Shown here: piece by piece, positions 16,908 through 24,718 of the stretch
Layout: every line of letters begins with the position of its first letter
Numbering within the stretch: position 1 is the stretch's first letter
Source of the DNA: an uncultured Holophagaceae bacterium
GTDB lineage: Bacteria > Acidobacteriota > Holophagae > Holophagales > Holophagaceae
DNA: 64,000 bases
Assembly (NCBI GenBank): GCA_903884655.1
Contig: CAISFO010000056.1
Coordinates: 1 to 64,000 of the forward strand
Direction: 5' to 3'
Notes under the pieces: generated by a model
What the model saw: the letters and a program-made list of their open reading frames with translations, nothing else
Told to the model about the DNA's origin: nothing
Database searches by the model: none
Translations under genes and position numbers: made by a program

Positions 16908-17048
16908 GTGCTGACAACCCAGCTCCTCAGTTTCCTGACCCACGTCGGCGTGGCGTTGGTGGGCATCCTGGCCGTCGTCGGCCTCTACATGTTCATGGGG
17001 GGTCGGACCCGCAGGGACCTGCCCCCCTCCGATTCCAGCACCCACTGA
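16908..17048 (+). CDS. 46-aa membrane peptide
   Basis: Small ORF starting GTG with CCGGAG 6 bp upstream. One membrane span (about 8-30), then RTRRD and an acidic/serine tail. Its start region is almost identical to that of the next gene: CCGGAGTTCCCTG is followed by TGCTG here and TTGCTG there. The first 21 residues also resemble the start of the MgtC-like protein (MLTTQLLSFL against MLPPQFVTFL). It could be a remnant of a partial duplication or a true small subunit. Confidence 0.55.
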   Translation: MLTTQLLSFLTHVGVALVGILAVVGLYMFMGGRTRRDLPPSDSSTH

Positions 17049-17104
17049 GGGTTCGGCCTTCCTTCTGCACCCCTGTCGATTCTCATCCAACCCGGAGTTC
17101 CCTG

Positions 17105-18394
17105 TTGCTGCCACCCCAGTTCGTGACGTTCCTGCTTACCCTCGCCATCAGCACCCTGATTGGCATCGGTCTGCGTGACTACTACGAACAGGAGGCGAAG
17201 CGGGATACCTTCGGCACGGTGAGAACCTTCATCTTCCTGGGGTTGCTGGGCCACCTGCTGTATCGCATCCCTGTGATCGGGCCCTACGCCTTCCTGGTGG
17301 GCATGGTCGTGGTGGGCCCCTTTCTCCTGGTCTACTACAACAACAAGGTGCGCCAGCAGAAGAGCCCCGGCCTCATCGGCGTGCTCATCGCCCTGCTCAC
17401 CTACAGCGTCGGTCCAGTGGTCATCCATGAGCCCCACTGGTACCTGGTGGCCATTGCCATCACCATCCTCTTCGTCCTCCACTCCAAGGGCCGCATCCGG
17501 CAGTTCACAGACAGGCTGGAGACCGGTGAGGTGGTCACAGTCTGTAAGTTCCTGGCCATCGCCGGGGTGATTCTGCCCCTGATCCCCGCCATGGCCCCCA
17601 CCGAGGGGCTGGTGGGTCGTATCTTCGGTGTCCTGCCCGTGGGCCCTCACCAGATCTGGATGGCCGTGGTGGTCACCACCGCCATCTCCTACCTGGGCTA
17701 CGTGCTGCAGACCTACCTCTACCCCAACAAGGGCCTGCTGCTGACGGGTCTCATCGGCGGCCTCTACTCCAGTACCATGACCGTGCTGGTCATCTCCAAG
17801 AAGACCAAGGCCCACGACAGCCAGGCCCGAGATGCAGCCGCGGCCATCATGCTGTCCACCCCCACCATGTATCTGCGGATCCTCTTCCTGGTGGCAGCCT
17901 TCATGCCCATGGGCGCCCTGCGCTTGCTGCCGGCTTTCCTACTCTTCTCCCTGCTGTCCGGCGCCTATGCCTGGTGGCTCCGCAGGGGCGATGGCAGCCA
18001 GGCCGAAATCCCCGTGGACGAGCCAGCCCTGGTCCTGAAGGAACGCAACCCCCTGGAACTGAACGCCGCCCTGCTCTTTGCCGTGATGTTCGTGTCGGTG
18101 TCCCTGGTCACCAAGCTGGTGCTGGCGCGCTTCCAGGAACTGGGCCTTCGGATGCTCTCCTTCCTGGTGGGTGCCTCCGATATCGTGCCCTTCATTGTCT
18201 CGGTCCTGCAGGGAAACCTGGGCATCGGTTCCAACCAGATCCTGCAGGCCATTCTCATTGCCACCGCCTCCAACAACGTCATGAAGACGGCCTACACCTT
18301 CGGGTTTGGTCATCGCACCACCGCCCGGCTTACGGCCATCGGCATGGCAGGCATCGTCATCCTTTCCTTCCTCTACGCCGCCATCGCCTTTTAG
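17105..18394 (+). CDS. MgtC/SapB-DUF4010 family membrane protein (copy 1)
   Basis: Integral membrane protein of 429 aa with about 12 spans. The N-terminal part has the MgtC/SapB-like block ISTLIGIGLRDYYEQE, and FGTVRTFIFLGLLG; the C-terminal two-thirds match DUF4010 (LTGLIGGLYSSTMTVLVISKK, ending MKTAYTFGFGHRTT). Start is TTG 17105 with GGAG 7 bp upstream, matching the N-terminus of the second copy at 19210; the frame is open further upstream but overlaps the 46-aa gene. MgtC-type proteins affect ATP synthase, Mg2+ and phosphate homeostasis; the longer DUF4010 form is uncharacterised. It is about 70% similar by eye to the gene at 19210. Confidence 0.8.
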   Translation: MLPPQFVTFLLTLAISTLIGIGLRDYYEQEAKRDTFGTVRTFIFLGLLGHLLYRIPVIGPYAFLVGMVVVGPFLLVYYNNKVRQQKSPGLIGVLIALLTYSVGPVVIHEPHWYLVAIAITILFVLHSKGRIRQFTDRLETGEVVTVCKFLAIAGVILPLIPAMAPTEGLVGRIFGVLPVGPHQIWMAVVVTTAISYLGYVLQTYLYPNKGLLLTGLIGGLYSSTMTVLVISKKTKAHDSQARDAAAAIMLSTPTMYLRILFLVAAFMPMGALRLLPAFLLFSLLSGAYAWWLRRGDGSQAEIPVDEPALVLKERNPLELNAALLFAVMFVSVSLVTKLVLARFQELGLRMLSFLVGASDIVPFIVSVLQGNLGIGSNQILQAILIATASNNVMKTAYTFGFGHRTTARLTAIGMAGIVILSFLYAAIAF

Positions 18395-18450
18395 GATGCG
18401 GTCCCTTCCCGACCGGATGACATTCATCCGCCCTTTCCAGGAGTCCCACC

Positions 18451-19089
18451 ATGTCCGATGTGTTTGCCAAGAACACCGCCACCTCCGCCGATGACGCCCT
18501 GAAGATCATCCCCCGCGCCGAATTCCGGGCCTTCGGTCAGGGCCTCATCGAAGCCGTCAAGGAGAAGATGTGGAACGGCAAGACCGTCCTCTTCCAGGCT
18601 CGCCGCATGCCCATGGAGACCTACTTCCTCAGCGCGAAGACCAATGAGGCCAACGTGAAGGTCCGGGACGGCCTCCTCGACATCAAGACCAAGACCGGTG
18701 AGACCCCCGAGGGCTACGAGATCTTCCAGCCCCGCGGCAAGTTCCAGTTCCCCGTGAAGAAGGAGGACCTGGCCACCATCCTCTCCCACCTCAAGGCCGA
18801 GATGACCCTGACCCAGGACATGTACACCATCGACGAGTTCATCGCCATGGCCCGCAAGCACGCGGATCTGGTACCTGTGACCGTCGAGAAGATGCGCTAC
18901 GGCTTCACCATCGACGGCATCATCTGCGAGTACGCCCAGGTTTGGTTCAACGGCGCCCTGGTTGAGACCGCCTGCGCCGAGAGCGAGAACTACGCCGGCA
19001 TGCGCCAGGTTGTCGAAGGTCTTGGCCTTGCCGGCCTGCCCAACACCAATTACCTCAAGGCCGCCAAAAAGGTCATGGGCATGGAATAG
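18451..19089 (+). CDS. TTM/CYTH-like protein between the two MgtC-like genes
   Basis: Cytoplasmic protein of 212 aa with CAGGAG 7 bp before ATG. TTM-like pattern: IPRAEFRAF (E-x-R), METYFLSAKTNEANVKVRDG and LLDIKTKTG (basic strands), KFQFPVKKEDL, VTVEKMRYGFTIDGIICEY (Lys/Arg strand pair), ETACAESEN (acidic strand) and a terminal NTNYLKAAKK. It is related by eye to the protein at 13408 but keeps the charged tunnel positions, so it is the likelier active member. Proteins of this kind probably hydrolyse or bind a polyphosphate-type substrate; not demonstrated. It is flanked by two related MgtC/DUF4010 genes, which suggests a transporter-plus-enzyme unit. Confidence 0.55.
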   Translation: MSDVFAKNTATSADDALKIIPRAEFRAFGQGLIEAVKEKMWNGKTVLFQARRMPMETYFLSAKTNEANVKVRDGLLDIKTKTGETPEGYEIFQPRGKFQFPVKKEDLATILSHLKAEMTLTQDMYTIDEFIAMARKHADLVPVTVEKMRYGFTIDGIICEYAQVWFNGALVETACAESENYAGMRQVVEGLGLAGLPNTNYLKAAKKVMGME

Positions 19090-19114
19090 GGGCCCCCGGT
19101 CCCTTCATGTAGGT

Positions 19115-19156
19115 CCTGGGACGGCTTCGGGGGGAGCCGTCCCAGGAGATCTTTTT
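19115..19156 (+). terminator. intrinsic terminator
   Basis: Perfect 12-bp arms CCTGGGACGGCT / AGCCGTCCCAGG with an 8-nt loop, followed by AGATCTTTTT. A typical Rho-independent terminator; the next gene needs its own promoter or read-through. Confidence 0.9.
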
Positions 19157-19209
19157 CAACATTCCTGCAGGTCCGCCTCGGGATGCCGTCTCCCGCACCG
19201 GAGTCCACC

Positions 19210-20541
19210 ATGTTTCCACCCCAAGTCGCCCCCTTCCTCCTGACCCTGGCCATCAGCACCCTGATCGGCATTGGCCTCCGCGACTACTACGAGTTCGAGA
19301 AGAAGTTCGACACCTTCGGAACCGTCCGCACCTTCGTGTTCTTCGGGATGCTGGGCTTCATGCTCTACCAGATCCCCACGGTGGGCCCCTACGCCTTCCT
19401 ACTGGGCATGGCCGCCGTGGTGCCGTTCTTGTTGGTCTACTACAGCAATAAGGTGCGCCAGAAGAAGAGCCCCGGCCTCATCGGCGTCCTCATCGCCCTG
19501 CTCACCTACACGACCGGACCCATCGCCCTCAACCAGCCTCACTGGTTCCTGGTGCTCTTCGGCGTCTCGATCCTCTTCGTCCTGCACTCCAAGGGCCGCA
19601 TGCGCCAGTTTACAGATCGCCTGGAAACCGGCGAGGTGGTCACGGCCTGTAAGTTCCTCGCCATCGCAGGTGTGGTGCTACCGCTGATTCCTGCCCTGCC
19701 ACCCACCGCCGGTGCCATGGGTCAGATCTTCAACGTGTTGCCCGTGACGCCCCGGCAGGTCTGGATGGCCGTGGTGATCACCACCACCATTTCCTATTTG
19801 GGCTATGTGCTGCAGACCTACCTCTTCCCCCGGAAGGGCATGCTGCTCACGGGGCTGATCGGGGGGGTCTATTCCAGCACGGTGGCTGTGCTGGTTCTGG
19901 CCAAAAAATCAAAGCGCTACCCGGGTCACGATCAGGAGGCCGCCGCTGCCATCCTGCTGGCCGTGTCCATGATGTATTTGCGTCTACTGGTCCTGGTAGC
20001 CATCTTCCGTTTTGGCTCAGCCCTCCAGGTGGGTCCGGCTCTGCTGGCCCTGGCCGGTCTGTCTGCGGGGTATGCGCTTTGGATCCGTCGGGACCAGCCT
20101 GCCTCCCTGACCCTTCCGCTGACGGACGCCACGGTGGCGCCCGACTCCGGCGAAGGCCTACCCGCCGAGGGGGAGGAACCCGCCCTGCGCAAGAACCCCT
20201 TGGAGATCAACTCAGCCCTCTTCTTCGCCTTCATGTTCATGGCCGTGTCCCTGGCCACCAAGTACACCCTCGTTCATTTCAAGGGCATGGGTCTCCGCAT
20301 GTTGTCCTTCGTGGTGGGTTGTTCTGATATCACGCCCTTCGTGGTCTCCGTGCTGCAGGGCAATCTGGGCATTGGCACCTCCCAGGTGCTGCAGGCCATC
20401 ATCATCGCCAGCGCCAGTAACAATCTGCTGAAGGTGGCCTACACGTACATGTTCGGCACCAAGCGTACGGGCAACATTGCCGCCATGGGGATGGTGCCCC
20501 TGGCAGCGCTGTCCATCATCTACGCCATGGCGTTTCTCTGA
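19210..20541 (+). CDS. MgtC/SapB-DUF4010 family membrane protein (copy 2)
   Basis: Membrane protein of 443 aa, paralogous to the gene at 17105 along its whole length: ISTLIGIGLRDYYEFE, FGTVRTFVFFGMLG, RQFTDRLETGEVVTACKFL. It differs by a longer hydrophilic linker (about 300-330, acidic, between spans). ATG 19210 with CCGGAG 6 bp upstream. The linker is the most divergent part. As for copy 1, function is unknown beyond the MgtC-type relation to ion or phosphate homeostasis. The pair suggests either a heteromeric channel or two specificities. Confidence 0.8.
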   Translation: MFPPQVAPFLLTLAISTLIGIGLRDYYEFEKKFDTFGTVRTFVFFGMLGFMLYQIPTVGPYAFLLGMAAVVPFLLVYYSNKVRQKKSPGLIGVLIALLTYTTGPIALNQPHWFLVLFGVSILFVLHSKGRMRQFTDRLETGEVVTACKFLAIAGVVLPLIPALPPTAGAMGQIFNVLPVTPRQVWMAVVITTTISYLGYVLQTYLFPRKGMLLTGLIGGVYSSTVAVLVLAKKSKRYPGHDQEAAAAILLAVSMMYLRLLVLVAIFRFGSALQVGPALLALAGLSAGYALWIRRDQPASLTLPLTDATVAPDSGEGLPAEGEEPALRKNPLEINSALFFAFMFMAVSLATKYTLVHFKGMGLRMLSFVVGCSDITPFVVSVLQGNLGIGTSQVLQAIIIASASNNLLKVAYTYMFGTKRTGNIAAMGMVPLAALSIIYAMAFL

Positions 20542-20590
20542 TCACGGCATGGGGTGAGGCAGGGACTTCTTCATCATTGAAAGGCACTCG

Positions 20591-22192
20591 ATGACCCCCG
20601 CTCGCTCATCTTCCTTCGCAAGTTTGCAGGGCAAGTTCATCCTGCTGTTCGCCAGCCAGGCCCTCCTGCTGCTGGTGGTTTTCTCCCTGGGGCTCACAGG
20701 TCTGGATCGGCTGAAGAAGGGTCAGGTGGAGCAACGGAGCAACTTGCCCAAGGCCGCGGTGGCCGCGAAGGTCCTTCACGACTCAGATGTGTTGCGGGTG
20801 ATCCACGTCTCCCTGATTGGGGGTGGGCGTAATAGTGATTACGTCGACAAGCGAATGAAGCGCCTGGCGGAGGTGGAGGCCCAACTGAGCCAATCCCTTG
20901 GCGAAATGGAGCAGCTAGCCTGGAGCCCTGCGGAGAAGGCCAAGGTGGTCCCTATCCTGGCTGGCATGCGGAAGTACATGGAAGCCTTCCCGCCACTTGT
21001 GGCCCGGGCCCGAAAGGCTACGGTGGAGGAGCTTCCAGAGCTGATTGAAGCCAACACAGCCTTCCGTCGGGAAGGCTACAACCTGCTCCTGACCCTGCTC
21101 AGCGACATCCAGACCCAGGGCACCCAGCAGGTGGATCGGGACCTGGCGGCCACCCGGGTGAGCGAGGGTTGGATGATCGCTGGCTTCGTGCTGGCCATTC
21201 TGGTCGGGATCGGGGTCTCCAGGACCGTGAGTGGCCAGGTCCGGAGACAGGCCCTGGCTTTGAAGACCACCATGGCGGCCCTCGGCAATGGGGATCTCAC
21301 GGGGCGCTGCCAAGTGTTAACGAAAGATGAGCTGGGCGAGGCGGCCGCCAGCCTGAACCAGGTCATCGAGCAGCTGGGCCGGGACATCCATGCCATCACG
21401 GAGGCCACGGACCGCACGGCCTCTTCGGCCACGGAGCTTTCTGCCACGGCCTCGGAGGTGAACCAGACTGTGGAGGACATCAGCCACTCCGCCACGGACC
21501 AGCAGGCTGCGGTCACCCAGGGCACCCGTCTGCTCCAGGAGATGAAGTCCCTCTCCCAGCTCGTAAGCACCGGTTCCAGTCGCCTGGCCAGCCTGGCCAA
21601 GGCCTCGCTGGAGGCGGGAGAGAACGGCCGCCTCAGCGCCAGGGAATCCGACCAGGCCATGGCCGCCATCCAGGAGAGCTCTCTTCGGGTGAACCACATC
21701 ATCCGCGTCATCGCGGACATCGCTCGCCAGACCAACCTTCTCAGCCTCAACGCGGCCATCGAGGCGGCCAAGGCCGGTAGCCAGGGCAAGGGATTCGCCG
21801 TGGTGGCCGAGGAGATCCGCAAGCTCGCGGAGCGCAGCGCGGGGGCCGCCAAGGAAATCTCAGCCCTGATCGAGGAGAGCACCACGCGGGTCCAGGTCGG
21901 CTCCGAGGCGGCCGCTCAGGTGAACCAGGCCCTGGCGCGGATCCATGAGCACATCCGGGAGACCGGGGACCGGGTCGCGGAGATCGGCGGGGCCATGGCC
22001 CAGCAGGACGCCTCCGTGGACCAGCTTCAGAGTCAGCTGGACATGGTGTCCGCGCTGACCGAGCGCAACGCCTCAGCCACGGTGGAGTTGGCTTCCTCCA
22101 TGCAAGAGACTTCCCGGACGACCGAAGACGTCGCCGGACTCGCGAATGACCTCAGGGGCCTTTCCCATCGCTTCCGAGTTGAAAGGTTGTGA
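20591..22192 (+). CDS. methyl-accepting chemotaxis protein
   Basis: Chemoreceptor of 533 aa. Spans at about 16-38 and 194-213 enclose a periplasmic helical domain of about 155 residues with no recognisable cofactor site (four-helix-bundle type by size and composition). HAMP follows (about 214-265). The signalling domain has the conserved tip [20 protein letters not shown] and [19 protein letters not shown] with GAAAGG upstream. Not obviously in an operon with the preceding MgtC gene. Ligand unknown. Confidence 0.9.
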   Translation: MTPARSSSFASLQGKFILLFASQALLLLVVFSLGLTGLDRLKKGQVEQRSNLPKAAVAAKVLHDSDVLRVIHVSLIGGGRNSDYVDKRMKRLAEVEAQLSQSLGEMEQLAWSPAEKAKVVPILAGMRKYMEAFPPLVARARKATVEELPELIEANTAFRREGYNLLLTLLSDIQTQGTQQVDRDLAATRVSEGWMIAGFVLAILVGIGVSRTVSGQVRRQALALKTTMAALGNGDLTGRCQVLTKDELGEAAASLNQVIEQLGRDIHAITEATDRTASSATELSATASEVNQTVEDISHSATDQQAAVTQGTRLLQEMKSLSQLVSTGSSRLASLAKASLEAGENGRLSARESDQAMAAIQESSLRVNHIIRVIADIARQTNLLSLNAAIEAAKAGSQGKGFAVVAEEIRKLAERSAGAAKEISALIEESTTRVQVGSEAAAQVNQALARIHEHIRETGDRVAEIGGAMAQQDASVDQLQSQLDMVSALTERNASATVELASSMQETSRTTEDVAGLANDLRGLSHRFRVERL

Positions 22193-22241
22193 TAAAAGAA
22201 TTAGGACAAACAGGTATGATTTATGGTCAGCCGGAGTTTCC

Positions 22242-22616
22242 ATGTTCTTCCTGCGTCTCCTCCCCGCCCAATTCTGCCTCCTGCTCATGGCTGCGCTCTT
22301 CATGCGCCTGGGCTTTCCGTTGGTGATGATCGTGCCCCTGACGCTGATGCTCATGGGGGCCCTGTTGATCTCCTGGCCCCAGGTGCGGGTGGCCATGAGC
22401 TTCGTCATGGGGCTGGAGGCCTGCCTCTGGGGCTTCATGACCTGGCTGCGGGTGCAGGAGCGCATCGCCTACAGCGAACCCTGGTCCCGCCTGGCCGGCA
22501 TCCTGGCGGGCGTGACGCTCTTCAACCTCTGGGCCGCCTGGCTGGTGTGGGGCGGCCGCAAGGCCGAGGAGCGCGAGGCCCAGATCATCGCCAAGGCCCA
22601 GGCGGCGCGGGCCTGA
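22242..22616 (+). CDS. small four-span membrane protein, unknown
   Basis: Protein of 124 aa, mostly hydrophobic, with about four spans (4-20, 25-44, 50-66, 84-104) and a charged C-terminal helix (KAEEREAQIIAKAQ). ATG 22242 is preferred: CCGGAG is 5 bp upstream and an earlier in-frame start (22146) lies inside the chemoreceptor gene. No family recognised. It stands between a chemoreceptor on the same strand and a convergent methyltransferase. Confidence 0.7.
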   Translation: MFFLRLLPAQFCLLLMAALFMRLGFPLVMIVPLTLMLMGALLISWPQVRVAMSFVMGLEACLWGFMTWLRVQERIAYSEPWSRLAGILAGVTLFNLWAAWLVWGGRKAEEREAQIIAKAQAARA

Positions 22617-22623
22617 TCGCCCC

Positions 22624-23217
22624 TCAGCCCCGCTTGCGCCCGATGACCAGGAACTCCCGGCCCGCGCGGCGGGGGTGGCTGTTCTGCGCCTCGTCCAGGT
22701 GCAGCACTTCGAAGTGGGCTTCGGCCAGCTTGCGGGCCTCGGGTTGGCTGATGGCGTGGGGTGGGCCGGGGCGCCCGTTCACGTGGTGGAAGAGCACGGC
22801 CAGCCAGAGACCGCCGGGCCGCAGGTGGGCCGCGCAGGACTCCAGGTAGGCGGGCCGCCGCACGGGGTCCATGGCCACGAAGCAGGTGTGGTCGAAGATG
22901 GCGTCCCAGGGGCCCAGTTTCGTCGTGAACCAGTCCGCCTGGGACCAGGCCACGCGGTCCCCGTATCGGTGCATGGCCCCCTGGATGGCCAGGGGCGCGA
23001 AGTCCAGGCCCGTGACCTGGAAGCCCTGGGCCTCCAGGGCCGCGGCGTCGTGACCGTAGCCGCAGCCTGGCACCACGAGCTGGCTGCCCGGGCGCAGGCC
23101 CAGGGGCAGGGCCAGGTCCACCAGCTCCCGCACCAGGGGAGTTTCTCCGTCCATGTCCCAGCCTGGACGGCCCTCGTCCCGGTAGAGCTGGTTCCAGTAA
23201 TCAGGGTGGGTGGTCAT
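22624..23217 (-). CDS. TPMT-family SAM-dependent methyltransferase
   Basis: Class I methyltransferase of 197 aa. The N-terminus YWNQLYRDEGRPGWDMDGETP and the SAM-binding VVPGCGYGHDAAALEAQGF...VTGLDFAPLA are characteristic of the thiopurine methyltransferase family, which methylates thiols, selenium/tellurium compounds or halides. The later DHTCFVAMDP and LVIGRKR fit. It is convergent with the 22242 gene, with only 7 bp between stops. Substrate cannot be told. Confidence 0.85.
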   Translation of the reverse strand: MTTHPDYWNQLYRDEGRPGWDMDGETPLVRELVDLALPLGLRPGSQLVVPGCGYGHDAAALEAQGFQVTGLDFAPLAIQGAMHRYGDRVAWSQADWFTTKLGPWDAIFDHTCFVAMDPVRRPAYLESCAAHLRPGGLWLAVLFHHVNGRPGPPHAISQPEARKLAEAHFEVLHLDEAQNSHPRRAGREFLVIGRKRG

Positions 23218-23255
23218 GGGACCAGGATAGTGCGTCCCAGCTCGGGAGGCACAAG

Positions 23256-23308
23256 CTCAGCGCGGCCAGGGGTGCAAGCAGACCGAGCAGTGGAGGAGCC
23301 GCGCTGAG
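23256..23308. repeat. inverted repeat between divergent genes
   Basis: CTCAGCGCGGC at 23256-23266 and GCCGCGCTGAG at 23298-23308 are perfect 11-bp arms 31 nt apart, in the gap between the methyltransferase and the CapA-like gene. No U-run follows on either strand in the right place, so it is not a plain terminator. Role unknown. Confidence 0.6.
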
Positions 23309-23380
23309 GTAGAAAAAATTGGCACTATTCGGGTAGATGAAACAAAATTGTGCATTCAGCCCGACAACCCGGAGCCCGCC

Positions 23381-24703
23381 ATGTCCTGGATCCACCGAAC
23401 GCTTCCCCTGGCCGCAGGATTGTCATTGCTGGCCGCTCCGCTGCAGGCCCAGGCCAAGGTGGACTTGCTGAAGGACGACCCTCGGGCAATCCACTTGCGC
23501 CAGATCCACCCCGCAGCTCCGGCAGAGCGCATCGATTGGGCCGGTCGCATCACGGAACTGCTCAAGGAGGAGCCCGGCGATCTCAGCATCACGGCCGTTG
23601 GGGACATGATCTTCAACCAGCCCATCACGCAGCTGCCCCAGCCGGAACGGGCCGGCCTCTTCCGCCTCATGCAGGAGGCGGACCTGGCCTACGGGAACAT
23701 GGAGTTCTCCCTCAACGACCTGCCCGAGCTGCAACGCCCCTTCTACAATTTCCGAGCCCCCCGGGACTTTCGCTGGGAGTTGGCCCGCACGGGCATCAAC
23801 CTCGTGAGCCAGGCCAACAATCACGCCCTGGACTTTGGTCCTGAAGGCCTCAAGGAGTGCCTGCAGGCCCTGGATCAGGCCAACATCACCCACGCAGGCG
23901 CAGGCACGACCTTGGCCGAGGCCCATGCGCCCGGCACCCTGGAGTTGGCGGGCCACAAGACCCGCGTGGCCCTGCTTTCCTACATGCGCTACTGGACCGC
24001 CAAATACCGCAGCAAGGACGCCAGCGCACCCTCCCTGGCGACCATCGACCCCGCCGTGATCCTCGTGGCGAAGGATGGCAAGGTGGAGGCCGTGGAGGGT
24101 CCGCAGGAAGCCGATGTGAAGACCATGGAAGACGACATTGTCCTGGCCCGCCGCCATGCGGATCTGCTGCTGGTCTCCCTCCACAACCACGATGTGACCC
24201 ACCACCGGGCCTACGGCATCCAGGACACCACGCCCCCCAACGAGGAGATCATGTTCCGCCGCGCCGTCGAAGCCGGGGCGGACTTCGTGCTGGGCACTGG
24301 GCCCCACGTGCTGCGGGGCATCGAAATCTACAGGGGCCGGCCCATCTTCTACAGCCTGGGCGATTTCATCTACCAGTACCGCACGCCGGAGCGGATCCCC
24401 GCCGACATCCTGCATCAGCGCGACATCGAAATGCCTCGGCCCACGAACGTCTCCGTGTGGGATCGTCGGGAGTCCCAGGAGGTCCTGCAGACCGTCATGG
24501 TCCGTATGGTCACGAACCAGGGCAAGCTCAAGCGCATCCAGTTGCTGCCCATCACCATCGACGATGAGGGCTCCCTCTACGGTGTGCCCCGCCTGGCTAA
24601 CTCTCAGCGCGGCGCTGAGATCCTCGCCCTCATGCAGAAGCTGTCCGCCCCCTACGGCACCAAGATTGTGATCAAGGGGTGGTACGGGGAAGTGGTGCTT
24701 TAG
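23381..24703 (+). CDS. exported CapA-family (PGA_cap) protein
   Basis: Protein of 440 aa with signal peptide (to AQA, about 25) and a CapA/PgsA-type metallophosphoesterase-like fold. The conserved pieces ITAVGDMIFNQPI, GNMEFSLND, SQANNHALDFG, VSLHNHDVT, LGTGPHVLRGIEIYRG and FYSLGDFIYQY are all present. Members take part in poly-gamma-glutamate or capsule synthesis, but many lone copies have unknown roles; no pgsBC partners are seen here. ATG 23381 has GGAG 6 bp upstream. It ends 15 bp from the convergent M28 peptidase. Confidence 0.85.
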   Translation: MSWIHRTLPLAAGLSLLAAPLQAQAKVDLLKDDPRAIHLRQIHPAAPAERIDWAGRITELLKEEPGDLSITAVGDMIFNQPITQLPQPERAGLFRLMQEADLAYGNMEFSLNDLPELQRPFYNFRAPRDFRWELARTGINLVSQANNHALDFGPEGLKECLQALDQANITHAGAGTTLAEAHAPGTLELAGHKTRVALLSYMRYWTAKYRSKDASAPSLATIDPAVILVAKDGKVEAVEGPQEADVKTMEDDIVLARRHADLLLVSLHNHDVTHHRAYGIQDTTPPNEEIMFRRAVEAGADFVLGTGPHVLRGIEIYRGRPIFYSLGDFIYQYRTPERIPADILHQRDIEMPRPTNVSVWDRRESQEVLQTVMVRMVTNQGKLKRIQLLPITIDDEGSLYGVPRLANSQRGAEILALMQKLSAPYGTKIVIKGWYGEVVL

Positions 24704-24718
24704 GGGCGTTAAGAGGGC

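Noticed and set aside
16769..17104. Upstream extension of the first MgtC-like gene
   Set aside because: The extension is not similar to the paralogue and overlaps the 46-aa gene; TTG 17105 has a good ribosome site.
23318..23340. TTGGCACTATTCGGGT as a sigma54 promoter before the CapA gene
   Set aside because: The -24 part fits but the -12 GC is absent at the required spacing and no paired palindrome lies upstream.
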